Origin: Acidiphilium sp. C61
Lineage (GTDB): Bacteria; Pseudomonadota; Alphaproteobacteria; Acetobacterales; Acetobacteraceae
NCBI RefSeq assembly: GCF_902712915.1
Contig: NZ_CACTIA010000004.1
Coordinates: 186,001 to 250,000, forward strand
Direction of reading: 5' to 3'
Length of the DNA: 64,000 nt
The translations under genes and the position numbers were made by a program. Positions 16,364-25,606 of this stretch are shown here, one piece after another (within the stretch, counting starts at the first letter, position 1; each line of letters starts with the position of its first letter). The notes under the pieces are model-generated. The model did no database searches, was not told the origin of the DNA, and saw only the letters and a program-made list of their open reading frames with translations.

Positions 16364-16773
16364 GGTGAGGGTCCGGCCATGAGCGGATCGGCCTCGGCCG
16401 CCTCGCTCTCGTCACCGAACAGGCTGAGCTGGTCACGCACGGCGACAGGCCCATCCCGGACAACGGTCATATTGGGTATGGCTTCAAAAGTCACGGCAAT
16501 TTTGTATAGCAACGGCACTTCGTCGACCTGCCGGTCGGTCAGCATCTCCGGATCGGAGATGAGGAGGCGGACGTCATGAAGCTGGCCTTCCGCGATGGCT
16601 GAGTCGATCGCCGGCGCGACCCATTCGCGCCAGTTCCGCCGCAGCATCGCGCGCCGCCAGCGGATCAGGCCCTGCTCGTCGGGGAACAGCTCGTAGCGCG
16701 TCTGGGCCGGAGCTCCCTCGACACGAAGGATCCCGAGCACAAGGCCACCGGTTTTGCGGGCGCGCGCAGACAT
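16360..16773 (-). CDS. Unrecognised 137-aa protein, first gene of the rep operon
   Basis: Begins MSARARKTGGLVLGILRVEG; contains a WRRAMLRRNWREWVAP basic aromatic stretch near residues 38-53 and an acidic C-terminus. It overlaps the 274-aa gene by 4 bp. It could be a small DNA-binding or regulatory protein for the operon; this is inference from position only. Confidence 0.65.
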   Translation of the reverse strand: MSARARKTGGLVLGILRVEGAPAQTRYELFPDEQGLIRWRRAMLRRNWREWVAPAIDSAIAEGQLHDVRLLISDPEMLTDRQVDEVPLLYKIAVTFEAIPNMTVVRDGPVAVRDQLSLFGDESEAAEADPLMAGPSP

Positions 16774-16946
16774 GGGGTCAGCATACGGGCGCGATGTGTA
16801 AGCAACAGGCGATGGTGCGCCCGGCGGCGAATACCGGTTGGTTGATTACAGGTGCCTTGAATAAGCTCGGATCAGGAGGAGCTTGACGACGCCCTTCGCC
16901 CCACCTGGGGGCTATCGAGCCCATCGCAACATGACGGAGCAAGCCT

Positions 16947-17183
16947 ATGCAGTTCACGGTTTTCTGGTCGCACCCGTACCACGGCTCGGGGTCATCCGTC
17001 ATGGACGCAGAAACAGCGGAGATCGCCGGAAGCGAAGCCGCGGAGTCCATTTCGGAAAATCTGGCTGATGACCCCAAGGACAGCCTCGAGGTGTCGACCA
17101 TCGTGGATGACCTGACGATCGAGGTCTGGGGAGGCGTTCTGCAGGCTCGTCCGGAGGCGGAGCCTGAGTTCACATTCGCCTGA
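16947..17183 (+). CDS. Unrecognised 78-aa acidic protein
   Basis: Begins MQFTVFWSHPYHGSG and is strongly acidic in the second half. No good ribosome-binding site is visible, and no family is recognised. It stands alone between the rep operon, which runs the other way, and the IS607-type element. A hairpin at 17240-17259 follows it. Confidence 0.45.
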   Translation: MQFTVFWSHPYHGSGSSVMDAETAEIAGSEAAESISENLADDPKDSLEVSTIVDDLTIEVWGGVLQARPEAEPEFTFA

Positions 17184-17239
17184 GCCACACCACCGCCCGA
17201 CCACCGCGCCAAGCCCCCCCCAGCACCAGGAGCGTATTC

Positions 17240-17259
17240 AGGGGTGGGTTTCCACCCCT
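17240..17259 (+). terminator. Hairpin after the 78-aa gene
   Basis: Perfect 8-bp stem AGGGGTGG/CCACCCCT with loop GTTT, extended after a gap by CCAGG/CCTGG outside. There is no run of T after it, so it may be a Rho-assisted terminator or a structure at the left border of the adjacent IS607-type element. Confidence 0.35.
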
Positions 17260-17371
17260 CCTGGACGCACGAATAAAATTGAAAACAATTTTCATAAATT
17301 ATATTATGATGCTGCAAAGGAGGTAGACTCTAGGCATTGATATTGTGCTCGAAAATGCCTAAAAGTGCCGT

Positions 17372-18004
17372 ATGCGGTCACCTTTTCCTGCCTTTATGTC
17401 CACAGGCGAAGCCGCTGCCTATCTCGGGCGTGGCGTGAAGACGCTTCAGCGGTGGGACCGCGAGGGCAGACTTTCTCCGGCCGGCAGGACCAAGACCGGG
17501 CGGCGGGCCTACACGCGGGAGCAGTTGGACACGTTCCTTGGTCAGCAGATCGGACGCCCCGAGCCGCACCGGGTCATCGCCTACTGTCGCGTCTCGTCGG
17601 CGGCGCAGAAGCCGGACCTGAAAAATCAGAGGCGCGTTCTGGAGGAATTCGCTGCGGCACGCGGCCTTGTGGATGTCGAGTGGATCGAAGAAGTCGGCGG
17701 GGGCCTCAACTTCAACCGCAAGCGGTTCCTCGAAATCATGGACGCCGTATCACGCCGGGAGGTGCGGACTATCGTTCTGGCACACAAGGATCGGCTGGTG
17801 CGGTTCGGCTACCAGTGGTTCGAGCATCACTGCAAGGCGCACGGCTGCGACATCCTCGTGCTGAACAACGAAAGCCTGTCGCCGGAACAGGAGATGGTCC
17901 AAGACCTGATGACCATCGTGCATTGTTTTTCAAGCCGGCTCTACGGTTTGCGCAACTACAAGAAGAAGCTCAGCGAAGCCATCGGCCAGGATGTTAAGCC
18001 ATGA
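17372..18004 (+). CDS. tnpA: IS607-family serine recombinase TnpA
   Basis: A 210-aa transposase. A MerR-like HTH is at the N-terminus (STGEAAAYLGRGVKTLQRWDREGRL), followed by the serine-recombinase domain with the catalytic Ser in YCRVSS near residue 74 and the DRLVRFG motif near residue 143. This N-terminal DNA-binding, C-terminal catalytic order defines IS607 TnpA. ATG 17396 is an alternative start. It overlaps tnpB by 4 bp. Confidence 0.93.
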   Translation: MRSPFPAFMSTGEAAAYLGRGVKTLQRWDREGRLSPAGRTKTGRRAYTREQLDTFLGQQIGRPEPHRVIAYCRVSSAAQKPDLKNQRRVLEEFAAARGLVDVEWIEEVGGGLNFNRKRFLEIMDAVSRREVRTIVLAHKDRLVRFGYQWFEHHCKAHGCDILVLNNESLSPEQEMVQDLMTIVHCFSSRLYGLRNYKKKLSEAIGQDVKP

Positions 18005-19305
18005 TCCTGGCCCACAAGATCGCATTGGACCCGACCGTCGAGCAGGCGATTCACTTTGCCCGCGCCGCCGGCACCGCGCGCTTCGCATGGAACTGGGGCA
18101 TTGCGGAATGGAAACGCCTATACGAAGCCGGTGGGAAGCCAAGCGCCACGAAGCTCAAGGCGCAGTGGAACGCTGTACGTCGCACGGAATTTCCCTGGTC
18201 GTGCGACGTAACGAAGTGCGCCAGTGGTCAGGCAATCATGAACCTCGGCACGGCCTTCGGAAACTTCTTCCGTGACCTGAAGAAACCCAAGGGCCAGCGC
18301 AAGGCCGGCTACCCGAAGTTCAAGAAGAAAGGCCAGCACGACAGCTTCGCACTTTGGAACGACCAGTTCGAGGCGCACGGCTGTCGTGAACGGTTCGGCA
18401 AGGATCGGGGCGAAATCCGCATCCCGAACCTCGGCTGGGTTCGGATGCGCGAACCGCTGCGGATCGGCGGGCGCATCCTCGGCGCCGTCGTCAGCCGCGA
18501 GGCCGGGCGCTGGTTCGTGGCGATCCAGTGCGAGATGCCGGACGCAGAAGCCGCACACCCTGCGCCCGGTTCCGTCGTTGGTGTCGATCTCGGCATCTCG
18601 GCGCTGATGGCGTTGTCGCGCCAACTGCTGGATGGACGTACGAAGATCGAGAACCCGAAGTCGCTGCGCAAGGCGATGCGGCGCGTCAAGAAGCTCTCCC
18701 GGCGCATCAGCCGGCAGGAAGAGGCCCGGAAGAAGCGGGCCGCCAAGACGAGCCGCCGGATGCGGAACCGCCGCGCTCAGCTGGCGAAGCTGCATGGGCG
18801 CGTGGCGAACATCCGCCGCGACGCCATCCACAAGGCAACCACGGCAGTTGCCAGCACCTTCGAGACGATCGTCCTCGAAGACCTGAACGTCGCCGGCATG
18901 GGCAAGAACCACGCCCTTGCCGGCTCTGTCTCCGACGCGGCTTTCGGTGAGATTCGCCGGCAGTTCGAATACAAGGCGCGGATGCGCGGCGGCCACGTGC
19001 ATGTGGCTGATCGCTTCTTCCCGTCCAGCAAAACGTGTTCGGCCTGCGGCTGCGTCGTGGACAAGCTGCCGCTCTCTGCCAGGTCGTGGGCATGTGCCGA
19101 GTGCGGCACCGTTCACGACCGCGACGAGAACGCGGCGATCAACCTTGAACACCTCGTGGTAGGCCCGGCTTGGGCCGAACCGTCGCCGGGCAATCCGGCG
19201 GCAACGCTCGGGGAGATTGCGGCGCTGGCCGCCTCGCAAGAGGCGGTGAAACTGCGGTCAGTGAACCGAGAGCTAAACCCGTGCGCACATGTGCGCACAA
19301 ATTAG
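18001..19305 (+). CDS. tnpB: RNA-guided nuclease TnpB
   Basis: A 434-aa TnpB, the compact RuvC-type nuclease guided by an omega RNA from the element's right end, ancestor of Cas12. RuvC residues are in place: Asp in VGVDLGISAL, Glu in IVLEDLNVAGM, Asp in HDRDENAAINL. The zinc ribbon CSACG...CAECG is complete. The N-terminal HTH-like region FARAAGTARFAWNWG is typical. The gene appears intact, so the nuclease may be active; its guide would be read from the DNA next to the right end, near ruvA. Confidence 0.93.
   Translation: MILAHKIALDPTVEQAIHFARAAGTARFAWNWGIAEWKRLYEAGGKPSATKLKAQWNAVRRTEFPWSCDVTKCASGQAIMNLGTAFGNFFRDLKKPKGQRKAGYPKFKKKGQHDSFALWNDQFEAHGCRERFGKDRGEIRIPNLGWVRMREPLRIGGRILGAVVSREAGRWFVAIQCEMPDAEAAHPAPGSVVGVDLGISALMALSRQLLDGRTKIENPKSLRKAMRRVKKLSRRISRQEEARKKRAAKTSRRMRNRRAQLAKLHGRVANIRRDAIHKATTAVASTFETIVLEDLNVAGMGKNHALAGSVSDAAFGEIRRQFEYKARMRGGHVHVADRFFPSSKTCSACGCVVDKLPLSARSWACAECGTVHDRDENAAINLEHLVVGPAWAEPSPGNPAATLGEIAALAASQEAVKLRSVNRELNPCAHVRTN
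19281..19298. repeat. 18-bp perfect palindrome at the end of tnpB
   Basis: GTGCGCACATGTGCGCAC is its own complement, inside the last codons of tnpB. It may be part of the right-end structure or omega RNA of the IS607-type element, or an operator-like element for ruvAB, whose start is 20 bp further on. Confidence 0.6.
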
Positions 19306-19318
19306 GAAGCAGACCGCG

Positions 19319-19939
19319 ATGATCACCCAGCTTACGGGGATTCCCCGGCGGATCGGCGACCAGGAGTGCGTCATTGACGTGCATGGCGTCGGTTATGGCG
19401 TGCACGCGCCGTCCGCGACGCTCGACATGATCGAGGGCGAGGCGGGCCCGGTCACCATGCTGATCCAGACCCGGATGAGCGACAGCGAGATCTCGCTCTA
19501 CGGCTTTGCGACCCCGGCCGACCTGCAGACCTTCCGCAAGCTGGTCGGCGTCCAGGGCGTCGGACCGGCGACGGCGCTGAACCTGCTCTCACAGCTCGCC
19601 CCCGAGGAGCTCTGGAGGGCCATCCGCGAGGCAGACCAGAAGGCGCTGACCGCGGTGAAGGGGATCGGCCCGGCCGCGGCGAAGCGACTGATCTCCGAGC
19701 TGGAGAGCCACGCCGCGAAGATGGCGGTGGAGATGCCGGCGCCGGCCACCTGCCTCAATCTCGGCATCAGTGCCGATCAGCTCGCCCAATCACTGCAGCG
19801 TCTCGGTCACTCGCCCTCGTCAGCCCGGGCGGCCGCGCAGTTCGCACTCAACGGCGCGAAGCCCGGTGACACCGAGCAGGATCTCGTCGCCCGCGCGCTC
19901 CGGGCCGCCGCCGGCATGACCACGGGAGCGGCGGCATGA
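19319..19939 (+). CDS. ruvA: Holliday junction DNA-binding protein RuvA
   Basis: A 206-aa RuvA, which binds four-way junctions and loads RuvB. Recognised from domain I ([17 protein letters not shown]), the two helix-hairpin-helix motifs ([15 protein letters not shown] and [14 protein letters not shown]) and the C-terminal UBA-like domain III. The start is set at ATG 19319 (MITQLTG), with AGGAAG upstream overlapping the tnpB stop. Only 13 bp separate it from tnpB, so the IS607-type element has replaced whatever promoter was there. It overlaps ruvB by 4 bp. Confidence 0.93.
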   Translation: MITQLTGIPRRIGDQECVIDVHGVGYGVHAPSATLDMIEGEAGPVTMLIQTRMSDSEISLYGFATPADLQTFRKLVGVQGVGPATALNLLSQLAPEELWRAIREADQKALTAVKGIGPAAAKRLISELESHAAKMAVEMPAPATCLNLGISADQLAQSLQRLGHSPSSARAAAQFALNGAKPGDTEQDLVARALRAAAGMTTGAAA

Positions 19940-20934
19940 GTTCCACGATCGAACGGACGCCGGTCCGGACACCCGTCGCGCTGGAGGATGACGACATGTC
20001 GCCGGCGCTCCGCCCGCAGGGGCTCGCCGATTTCGTCGGCCAGGCGGACACGATGCGGAACCTGGCCACATTCATCCGGGCGGCGCTGATCCGCGGCGTC
20101 AGCCTCGATCATGTGCTGCTGAACGGCCCGCCCGGCCTCGGCAAGACGACGATCGCCCAGATCATCGCCCACGAGATGAACTGCAACCTGAAGACGATCA
20201 TTGGGCCCGCCGTTCAGCGGGCAGCCGATCTCGCCGCGGTGCTGACGACGATGCAGCCGAACGAGGTGCTGTTCATCGACGAGATTCACCGGGTGCAGCC
20301 GGCCGCCGCCGAGATCCTCTACGGCGCGATGGAAGATTTCACGCTGGACATCCTGATCGGGGAGGGGCCCCAGGCCCGCAGCGTGCGGATCGACCTGCCG
20401 CGCTTCACCCTGATCGGGGCGACCACCCGGTCGGGATCGCTGCCGGCGCCGCTGCGCGACCGGTTCGGCATTCATCTCGGGCTGGAATTCTATTCGCCTG
20501 AGGACCTCGTGCGGATCGTCACCCGCTCGGCCGGCATGCTCGGTATCGGGATGATGCCGGAGGGGGCCATGGAGATCGCCCGCCGGTCGCGCGGCACGCC
20601 GCGCATCGCCAACCGGCTGCTCCGCCGGGTGCACGATTTCGCCGTGGTGGCGGGCGTCGTGGCGATCACCGACACGATCGCCGACATGGCGCTCTCGAGC
20701 CTGGCGGTCGACCGCCGCGGCCTCGACAAGCTGGATCGGCGCTACATCGAGTGGATCGACACCGTCCATGGCGGCGGGCCGGTCGGGATCGACACTTTGG
20801 CCACCGGGCTGGGGGAGGCGCGCGAGACCATCGAGGACGTGATCGAGCCGTTCCTGGTGGCATCCGGGATCATCACGCGGACCAGCCGCGGGCGGGTCCT
20901 CACCCCGAAGGCTTACGAGGTGGAGGCAAGGTGA
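19936..20934 (+). CDS. ruvB: Holliday junction branch-migration ATPase RuvB
   Basis: A 332-aa AAA+ motor. Walker [10 protein letters not shown] is near residues 62-70, Walker B LFIDEIHR near 113, sensor 1 IGATTRSG near 158, and sensor 2 region [12 protein letters not shown] near 217-228, followed by the winged helix. It lacks little compared with chromosomal RuvB (usually 335-350 aa). ruvC is absent, so resolution would rely on a chromosomal RuvC. Presence on a plasmid-like replicon suggests a second copy. Confidence 0.95.
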   Translation: MSSTIERTPVRTPVALEDDDMSPALRPQGLADFVGQADTMRNLATFIRAALIRGVSLDHVLLNGPPGLGKTTIAQIIAHEMNCNLKTIIGPAVQRAADLAAVLTTMQPNEVLFIDEIHRVQPAAAEILYGAMEDFTLDILIGEGPQARSVRIDLPRFTLIGATTRSGSLPAPLRDRFGIHLGLEFYSPEDLVRIVTRSAGMLGIGMMPEGAMEIARRSRGTPRIANRLLRRVHDFAVVAGVVAITDTIADMALSSLAVDRRGLDKLDRRYIEWIDTVHGGGPVGIDTLATGLGEARETIEDVIEPFLVASGIITRTSRGRVLTPKAYEVEAR

Positions 20935-21093
20935 TGCAGGACCGACGCGGCGAAAACGCGGTTTCAGCGGTAGCCCGTGTGTCAAAACCTTTAACATGCG
21001 GCGGCTTTTGCTCGCATATGCAAGGATTTTCGGCACGATCGCTTTTCGAAGCATATTTGGGGGCCCGAATATTCATCGGGAGCATCAGAAGCC

Positions 21094-21328
21094 ATGCCAG
21101 GGAAACAAGAGGATAGGCACTGGCTGGACCGGGGGGCGGTGCTGACGTCGGCCACCATATCAGGGCGGGGTCGATCGTCTCGGCCTCTCCGGCCGGCGCC
21201 TCGGCGACATCATTGGCGTCTCCGAGGCGCAGGTTTCACACTTCCGAGCTGGCGAGGCCATGCTGGCTGAGAAGACAAAGCCGTTCGAACTGACCGCGTT
21301 TCTGTATGGGGGTTCACCGCTCAGGTGA
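21094..21328 (+). pseudogene. Broken Xre/MbcA/ParS-type antitoxin gene
   Basis: Close paralogue of 25215-25595: both have the start MPG and share VLTSATI, GDIIGVSEAQVS and EAMLAEKTKPFEL at nucleotide level. Here a frameshift after TSATI breaks the frame and the C-terminal toxin-binding domain is missing, cut at the thiolase gene. Upstream sequence (about 21050-21093) is also related to that of the intact copy. Confidence 0.75.
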
Positions 21329-22508
21329 TGCGCTCGAGTACGAGGGCGATACCTTGGCCGCCTCCGATGCAAAGGGTTACGACGCCACGGCGAATGCCGT
21401 CACTCGCCATGGAGTGCAACAATCTTGTCGTGAGAATTGCGCCCGTGGCGCCAATCGGATGACCGTGAGCGATAGCGCCGCCCTCTACGTTCACAATATC
21501 CTCGGGAAGCTCGAGATCGTGGATCACTGCCAGCACAATTGCTGCAAAAGCCTCATTGATCTCGATACGCTCGATATCCGTTATCGCCCATCCCGCACGA
21601 TCTAGCGCCTGGCGAACGGCAGGAACTGGCCCGAGGCCAAAAAAGCCTGGTTCAACGGCGCCTATGCCGTAGGACACTAGTCGCGCCATCGGAGTCAGTC
21701 CGCGATGCTCGGCCCAATCCGCATCAGCGAGCAGTACTGCGGCTGCTCCCGAATTCAGACCCGGCGCGTTGCCTGCCGTGATGGTGCCATCCTTGCGAAA
21801 CGCGGGCTTCAGCTTTGCCAGGGACTCCAGCGTGGTATCGGGCCTATTATGTTCATCGCGGTTGAACTGTATGGGCCCTTTGCGGCTGGGCACCTGAACC
21901 GGCGTGATCTCGGCATCGAGCCGGCCGGCCGTCTGCGCCGCGGCAAAGCGCTGTTGGGAGCGAGCCGCCCAGCGGTCCTGACTAGACCGTGATATCTGAT
22001 AGCGCGAAGCCAAGTCCTCCGTATGCCAGCCCGAATGGCGACCGGAGAAGGCGTCGTTCAACCCGTCCTCAAGCATGGAGTCTACCAATTCGCCAGACCC
22101 CATGCGGTAACCCCATCGTGCCTCCCGTTGAAGGTAAGGTGCCAGGTCCATATTCTCCATGCCGCCGGCTATCGCGCAGTCAACAAAGCCAAGCATGATC
22201 TCCTGAGCGGCCGACACGATCGCCTGGGCACCCGAACCACACACGCGGTTCACGGTCATCGCAGGCACTTCAACCGGTACCCCAGCGCCGATGGCGGCCT
22301 GCCGGGCCGGGTTCATCCGCGTTCCTGCCTGGATGACGTTGCCCATGACCACGGTTCCGACATCACCACCGGGCAAGCGGGATCGCTCGAGTACGGCACG
22401 AATCGCGGTTTCGCCCAGCCGTGGCGCGGATGTCGCTTTGAGCGAACCGTTGAACGTACCGATCGCAGTCCGGACCGGGTTGCAGAGCACAACGTTTCGT
22501 TGGGACAT
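21321..22508 (-). CDS. Acetyl-CoA C-acyltransferase (thiolase)
   Basis: A 395-aa thiolase that condenses or cleaves acyl-CoA. The nucleophile Cys90 is in VNRVCGSG; the second motif is NEAFA; the His lies in [14 protein letters not shown] near residue 348; and the second Cys, about 380, is in CIGGGQG. All catalytic positions are present, so it should be active. It stands in a minus-strand group with OsmC, VOC and a broken dihydrolipoamide dehydrogenase, flanked by two copies of an antitoxin gene, which suggests acquired DNA. Confidence 0.92.
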   Translation of the reverse strand: MSQRNVVLCNPVRTAIGTFNGSLKATSAPRLGETAIRAVLERSRLPGGDVGTVVMGNVIQAGTRMNPARQAAIGAGVPVEVPAMTVNRVCGSGAQAIVSAAQEIMLGFVDCAIAGGMENMDLAPYLQREARWGYRMGSGELVDSMLEDGLNDAFSGRHSGWHTEDLASRYQISRSSQDRWAARSQQRFAAAQTAGRLDAEITPVQVPSRKGPIQFNRDEHNRPDTTLESLAKLKPAFRKDGTITAGNAPGLNSGAAAVLLADADWAEHRGLTPMARLVSYGIGAVEPGFFGLGPVPAVRQALDRAGWAITDIERIEINEAFAAIVLAVIHDLELPEDIVNVEGGAIAHGHPIGATGAILTTRLLHSMASDGIRRGVVTLCIGGGQGIALVLERIT

Positions 22509-22610
22509 TGCTTGCCTTCCTTCAATTCGCCTAATCCATTCTATGTGGTGCCGGCAAGCATTGTGCGTTGACCTGCGTCAACCATAACGATTTGTCCAGA
22601 TATGTGCTCG

Positions 22611-23021
22611 TTAGCCGGCTGTGCGGCGCACTAGAACGCCGGTCATTTCGACGGCTTCTGCAACCGTATTCGAAATCGTTCCATATTTGCGGATATTGTC
22701 GTGCATCAGGGTGAGGCGTCGGTCAGGCTCATTGGTGTCGAGCACGATCTCGTAGTCGATCCGCACCATTTTAGGTGGCCGATCCTGACGTACACCCTGC
22801 AGCCGCACCTCGGCGCCAGTGAAGTGAAACGACAACAATGGTGCGATGCGTTCGAGGTTCTTAAGCATGCATGCGGCCACCGCCGCGAGTAGCAGTTCGG
22901 CAGGGTTGAACGCGTCGGGACGACCTACAGGATCGGTATCCATGGTAAGCGTAGCCTGCTTGCAGGTGGCAATGCTTTCGCGGTCATCACGACGTATTGC
23001 AGATACCGAATAGGTCAACAT
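22611..23021 (-). CDS. OsmC/Ohr-family protein
   Basis: A 136-aa protein of the OsmC superfamily (peroxide or organic-hydroperoxide handling). The N-terminal PAELLLAAVAACM motif with Cys50 is clear. The second active-site Cys of Ohr is not found where expected (GTISNTVAEAVE instead of a VCPYS-like motif), so peroxidase activity is doubtful and a YhfA-like role is possible. It sits 102 bp downstream-side of the thiolase on the same strand. Confidence 0.8.
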   Translation of the reverse strand: MLTYSVSAIRRDDRESIATCKQATLTMDTDPVGRPDAFNPAELLLAAVAACMLKNLERIAPLLSFHFTGAEVRLQGVRQDRPPKMVRIDYEIVLDTNEPDRRLTLMHDNIRKYGTISNTVAEAVEMTGVLVRRTAG

Positions 23022-23081
23022 GGGGTCCTCCAGCGTTCCGGAAGCCGGCCGATGTAGCCATTTGTCAAATCGAGATGGTCC

Positions 23082-23360
23082 TCACGTTTCCGTTCCTGCC
23101 ACAAGGAACACCGGCTCCTTGTCTGCCGGCATCGCTGCCAGTTCGGAATCCGTCAGCCGCGCGTAGATCTCGATTAGATAGCCGGTCGGATCGCGCAGCC
23201 AGAGCTCGTGCAACGGCGTGCCGCGCCAGGTCGTGCGCGGCGGTTTCACGATCTCCGCGCCAGCACTTCGCGCGCGATGGTAGCTTTCGATCACCGCCTG
23301 CTTGTCGGCCACGCGCAGGCTCAGGTGGAATTCCTGGACGGCGGGGATCATCTCGGTCAT
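23082..23360 (-). CDS. VOC/glyoxalase-fold protein
   Basis: A 92-aa frame starting at ATG 23358-23360. It carries the second half of a VOC domain: EFHLSLRVAD strand and the ELWLRDPTGYLIEIYAR motif with the terminal metal-binding Glu. At 92 aa it is shorter than a usual 120-150 aa VOC protein, and the first beta-alpha-beta repeat looks incomplete, so it may be a truncated gene. Function is unassigned. Confidence 0.6.
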   Translation of the reverse strand: MTEMIPAVQEFHLSLRVADKQAVIESYHRARSAGAEIVKPPRTTWRGTPLHELWLRDPTGYLIEIYARLTDSELAAMPADKEPVFLVAGTET

Positions 23361-23472
23361 GTCTGATTTTCCGTGATTACAGGAAGACAACTTGGTGATG
23401 CTTGCAGTACTCCGGGTCGGTGCCCGGTGTGCCGGATTGATGCTACGCCTGTGGCGGGTCTTTTGCCTCGTG

Positions 23473-24571
23473 TCATGTCTTGGCCGAGCGCTCTCCCCGC
23501 GTCGCGAAGCCAATTGCTTCCGAAAGCGTCGGGTGTGGGTGAATGGCCGCGGCCAGCGCTTCGATGGGCAGCCCTGCCTGCACCGCCGCGGCGCCCTCGC
23601 CGAGTAGCAAGGCGGCACGCTCGGCCAGTATGTGCAGGCCCAGAATCGCGCGGGCCCGGGTGTCGTAAACCAATTTCAGCATTCCCTCGGGATGGCCGGG
23701 GACCTGGGCGCGCGCATCGCCTTCGGTCAGCCCGGCGATACCCATCTCCGGCGTAATGAAGGCCGCCGCGGTATTGACCGCCGATGTCGGGAGGCGAGAC
23801 GGCAACAGTGCGGTAGGAAATACGAACGCCGCCATCATTGCCGGTGATTTCAAACACCCGGGCATCAAGCACCAGATCGATGCCCTGCCGGCCGATATGT
23901 GCCTGCAATGCCAGGGCGATCTCCTCGTCGACCTGTGCGAGCATACGGGATATCGTCTCGATCAATGTTACATTGCTACTAAACGCGGCGAAAATCGGCG
24001 CCATCTCCACCTCGGTCGGCCCGGCTCCAATCACTTCAAGGCGCCGGTGCAGGTCCGCGATGCTGAGGATCTGCTCGCTCGACAGCACGCTCGGCAGGTC
24101 AGTCCCGGGAATTGCCAGGCGTTTCGGGATCGAGCCGATGGCGATGATTGCGTCCGTGGAGGTCACCGTGTGCGGCGTGCCGTCGTATGGAACGATTCGC
24201 GCCTGCCGTGGTCCCTCAAGGCTGACGGAGCCGAACTGCACGGTGAGGCTAGGATTGTGCCTTGCCTTCTCCAAGGCGCCGGTCGCGCGGCGGCCCAGGA
24301 TCTCGGACTTCCGTGCCATGATCGCGGCCCAGTCAATGCCGATCTCTCCCGCGGGAACCTGGAGACCGAACTCGCCGGCGCGCCGTATCGCCATCAGGCG
24401 CTGCGCGCTTTCGTAGTGGATCTTCGAAGGAATGCACCCCTCGAACAGGCATATTCCTCCGAGTCCGGCACCCTGCTCCGCCCGGAGCACGTTACGCCCT
24501 GCGCTGGCTAGCGCCATCTCTGCCGGCGTGCCGCCCGGTCCACCGCCAACCACCGGGACATCAACCTGCAT
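23473..24571 (-). pseudogene. lpd: Broken dihydrolipoamide dehydrogenase-like flavoprotein
   Basis: The N-terminal half is a good pyridine nucleotide-disulphide oxidoreductase: FAD motif VVGGGPGG and the redox Cys pair at 41 and 46 in GGICLFEGCIPSK. After about residue 265 the frame is lost. The C-terminal dimerisation domain (AAAFITPEMGIAGLTE ... AAAIHPHPTLSEA) continues in another frame at 23473-23790. The middle part that normally completes the NAD domain and second FAD segment is missing, so a deletion with frameshift has inactivated it. A downstream frame reaches to 23357 but is not meaningful. Confidence 0.8.
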
Positions 24572-25214
24572 GATGTGCGCTCTCCTTCATTAGGACGATT
24601 GTCTGACCAGAACTGGTGAAGTAAGGTCTAGCAGATGGTTGCGGCGGCAGAGTTGACCTGCATCAAGCCGGCAACACCGCACCCTTTTGATGCTGAATCT
24701 GATTGAGCCTGTGAGCGATTTGGATCCTGCCCGCGACCATGTATCCGTATGGTCGCTTCTTTGCGCCTGCTCCCATTGCTCAGCCGCGATGCCTCCGTGA
24801 ACTTTGATCTACTCTCCTGTGAGCCGGCCGATGAGGCGGGCCCACCCGCGCTTCTTGACGGTCGAAACGTTAGCAGGCGCTGGTGTGTCGGTAACCATTT
24901 GCACCGGTGGATCAAACATTGCAGCCCGCGCTCCAATGGCTATAGCGCCCCCGGAAGGCGACAGCGGCATGACGCCATAATGTGCTGCACGAGGCGGTGG
25001 AAGCCGCTTGAGCAGCTGCCTGACGCGATGGCTAAGACGGTCGCGCTTCACTCGAAACCTTTGACAGGAAACCAATGCCGGACTTTATGTTAAAGAAAGA
25101 AGCAAAACCTTCAACACACGGTAGATACATCTCGCGTGCGCATAGCTTTTCGACACGAAATCCTTGCCTCGGCAGCGTTCCGGGCCTGAATATTTGCTGA
25201 GAGGATCTGGAGCC
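24572..25214. other. 643-bp stretch without a convincing gene
   Basis: Only short frames of unconvincing composition (24628-24936 minus, 24749-25093 plus, 24809-25075 minus). The last ~60 bp are related to the region upstream of the broken antitoxin at 21094, consistent with duplication of the antitoxin gene with its promoter. No tRNA, hairpin or insertion-sequence ends were recognised. Confidence 0.5.
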
Positions 25215-25595
25215 ATGCCTGGGAGCCGAGAGAGTGGGCACGGGCCGGACAGGGAATCGGTGCTGACGTCGGCCACCATCAGGGCGGCTGACCGTCTCGG
25301 CATCTCCGGTCGGCGTCTCGGCGACATCATTGGCGTTTCCGAGGCGCAGGTTTCACGCTTCCGAGCCGGCGAGGCGATGCTGGCCGAGAAGACGAAGCCA
25401 TTCGAGCTGGCCGCGCTGCTGGTGAGAGTATTCCGGTCGCTGGATGCAATCGTCGGCGGCGATGAGCGCTCTGCCCGGGCCTGGATGGTCGCGCCGAACT
25501 CCGCCCTCGGGGCCCGCCCAATCGACCGTCTCGCCTCCGTGCAGGGGCTCACGGATGTCATCGCCTACCTGGACGCCCGCCGCGCTTCGATCTGA
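25215..25595 (+). CDS. Xre/MbcA/ParS-type antitoxin (orphan)
   Basis: A 126-aa protein with an Xre-like HTH (SGRRLGDIIGVSEAQVSRFRAGEAML, residues about 29-54) and a C-terminal toxin-binding domain that ends in RLASVQGLTDVIAYLDA, the usual finish of the MbcA/ParS (DUF2384) family. Partners are normally RES-domain toxins encoded just downstream. None is present: the next gene runs the other way and shows no RES features. An antitoxin without toxin suggests either loss of the toxin or a role in protecting against toxins on other elements. A broken paralogue lies at 21094. Confidence 0.8.
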   Translation: MPGSRESGHGPDRESVLTSATIRAADRLGISGRRLGDIIGVSEAQVSRFRAGEAMLAEKTKPFELAALLVRVFRSLDAIVGGDERSARAWMVAPNSALGARPIDRLASVQGLTDVIAYLDARRASI

Positions 25596-25606
25596 GGCTC
25601 AGCCTC

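Larger units (their letters stand above)
17331..19318 (+). mobile_element. IS607-type element (tnpA-tnpB)
   Basis: A serine-recombinase TnpA followed by TnpB is the IS607 layout. Such elements lack terminal inverted repeats and target duplications, so the ends given are estimates. The left border is set near an 8-bp inverted repeat TAGGCATT/AATGCCTA (17331-17338 and 17354-17361). The right border lies between the tnpB 3' end and the ruvA start at 19319, where an 18-bp perfect palindrome is found. Confidence 0.75.

Noticed and set aside
18118..19239. 373-codon frame opposite tnpB
   Set aside because: Shadow of a high-GC gene; the plus strand encodes a complete TnpB with all catalytic motifs.
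19807..21054. 415-codon frame opposite ruvB
   Set aside because: Shadow of ruvB; composition matches antisense of high-GC coding DNA.
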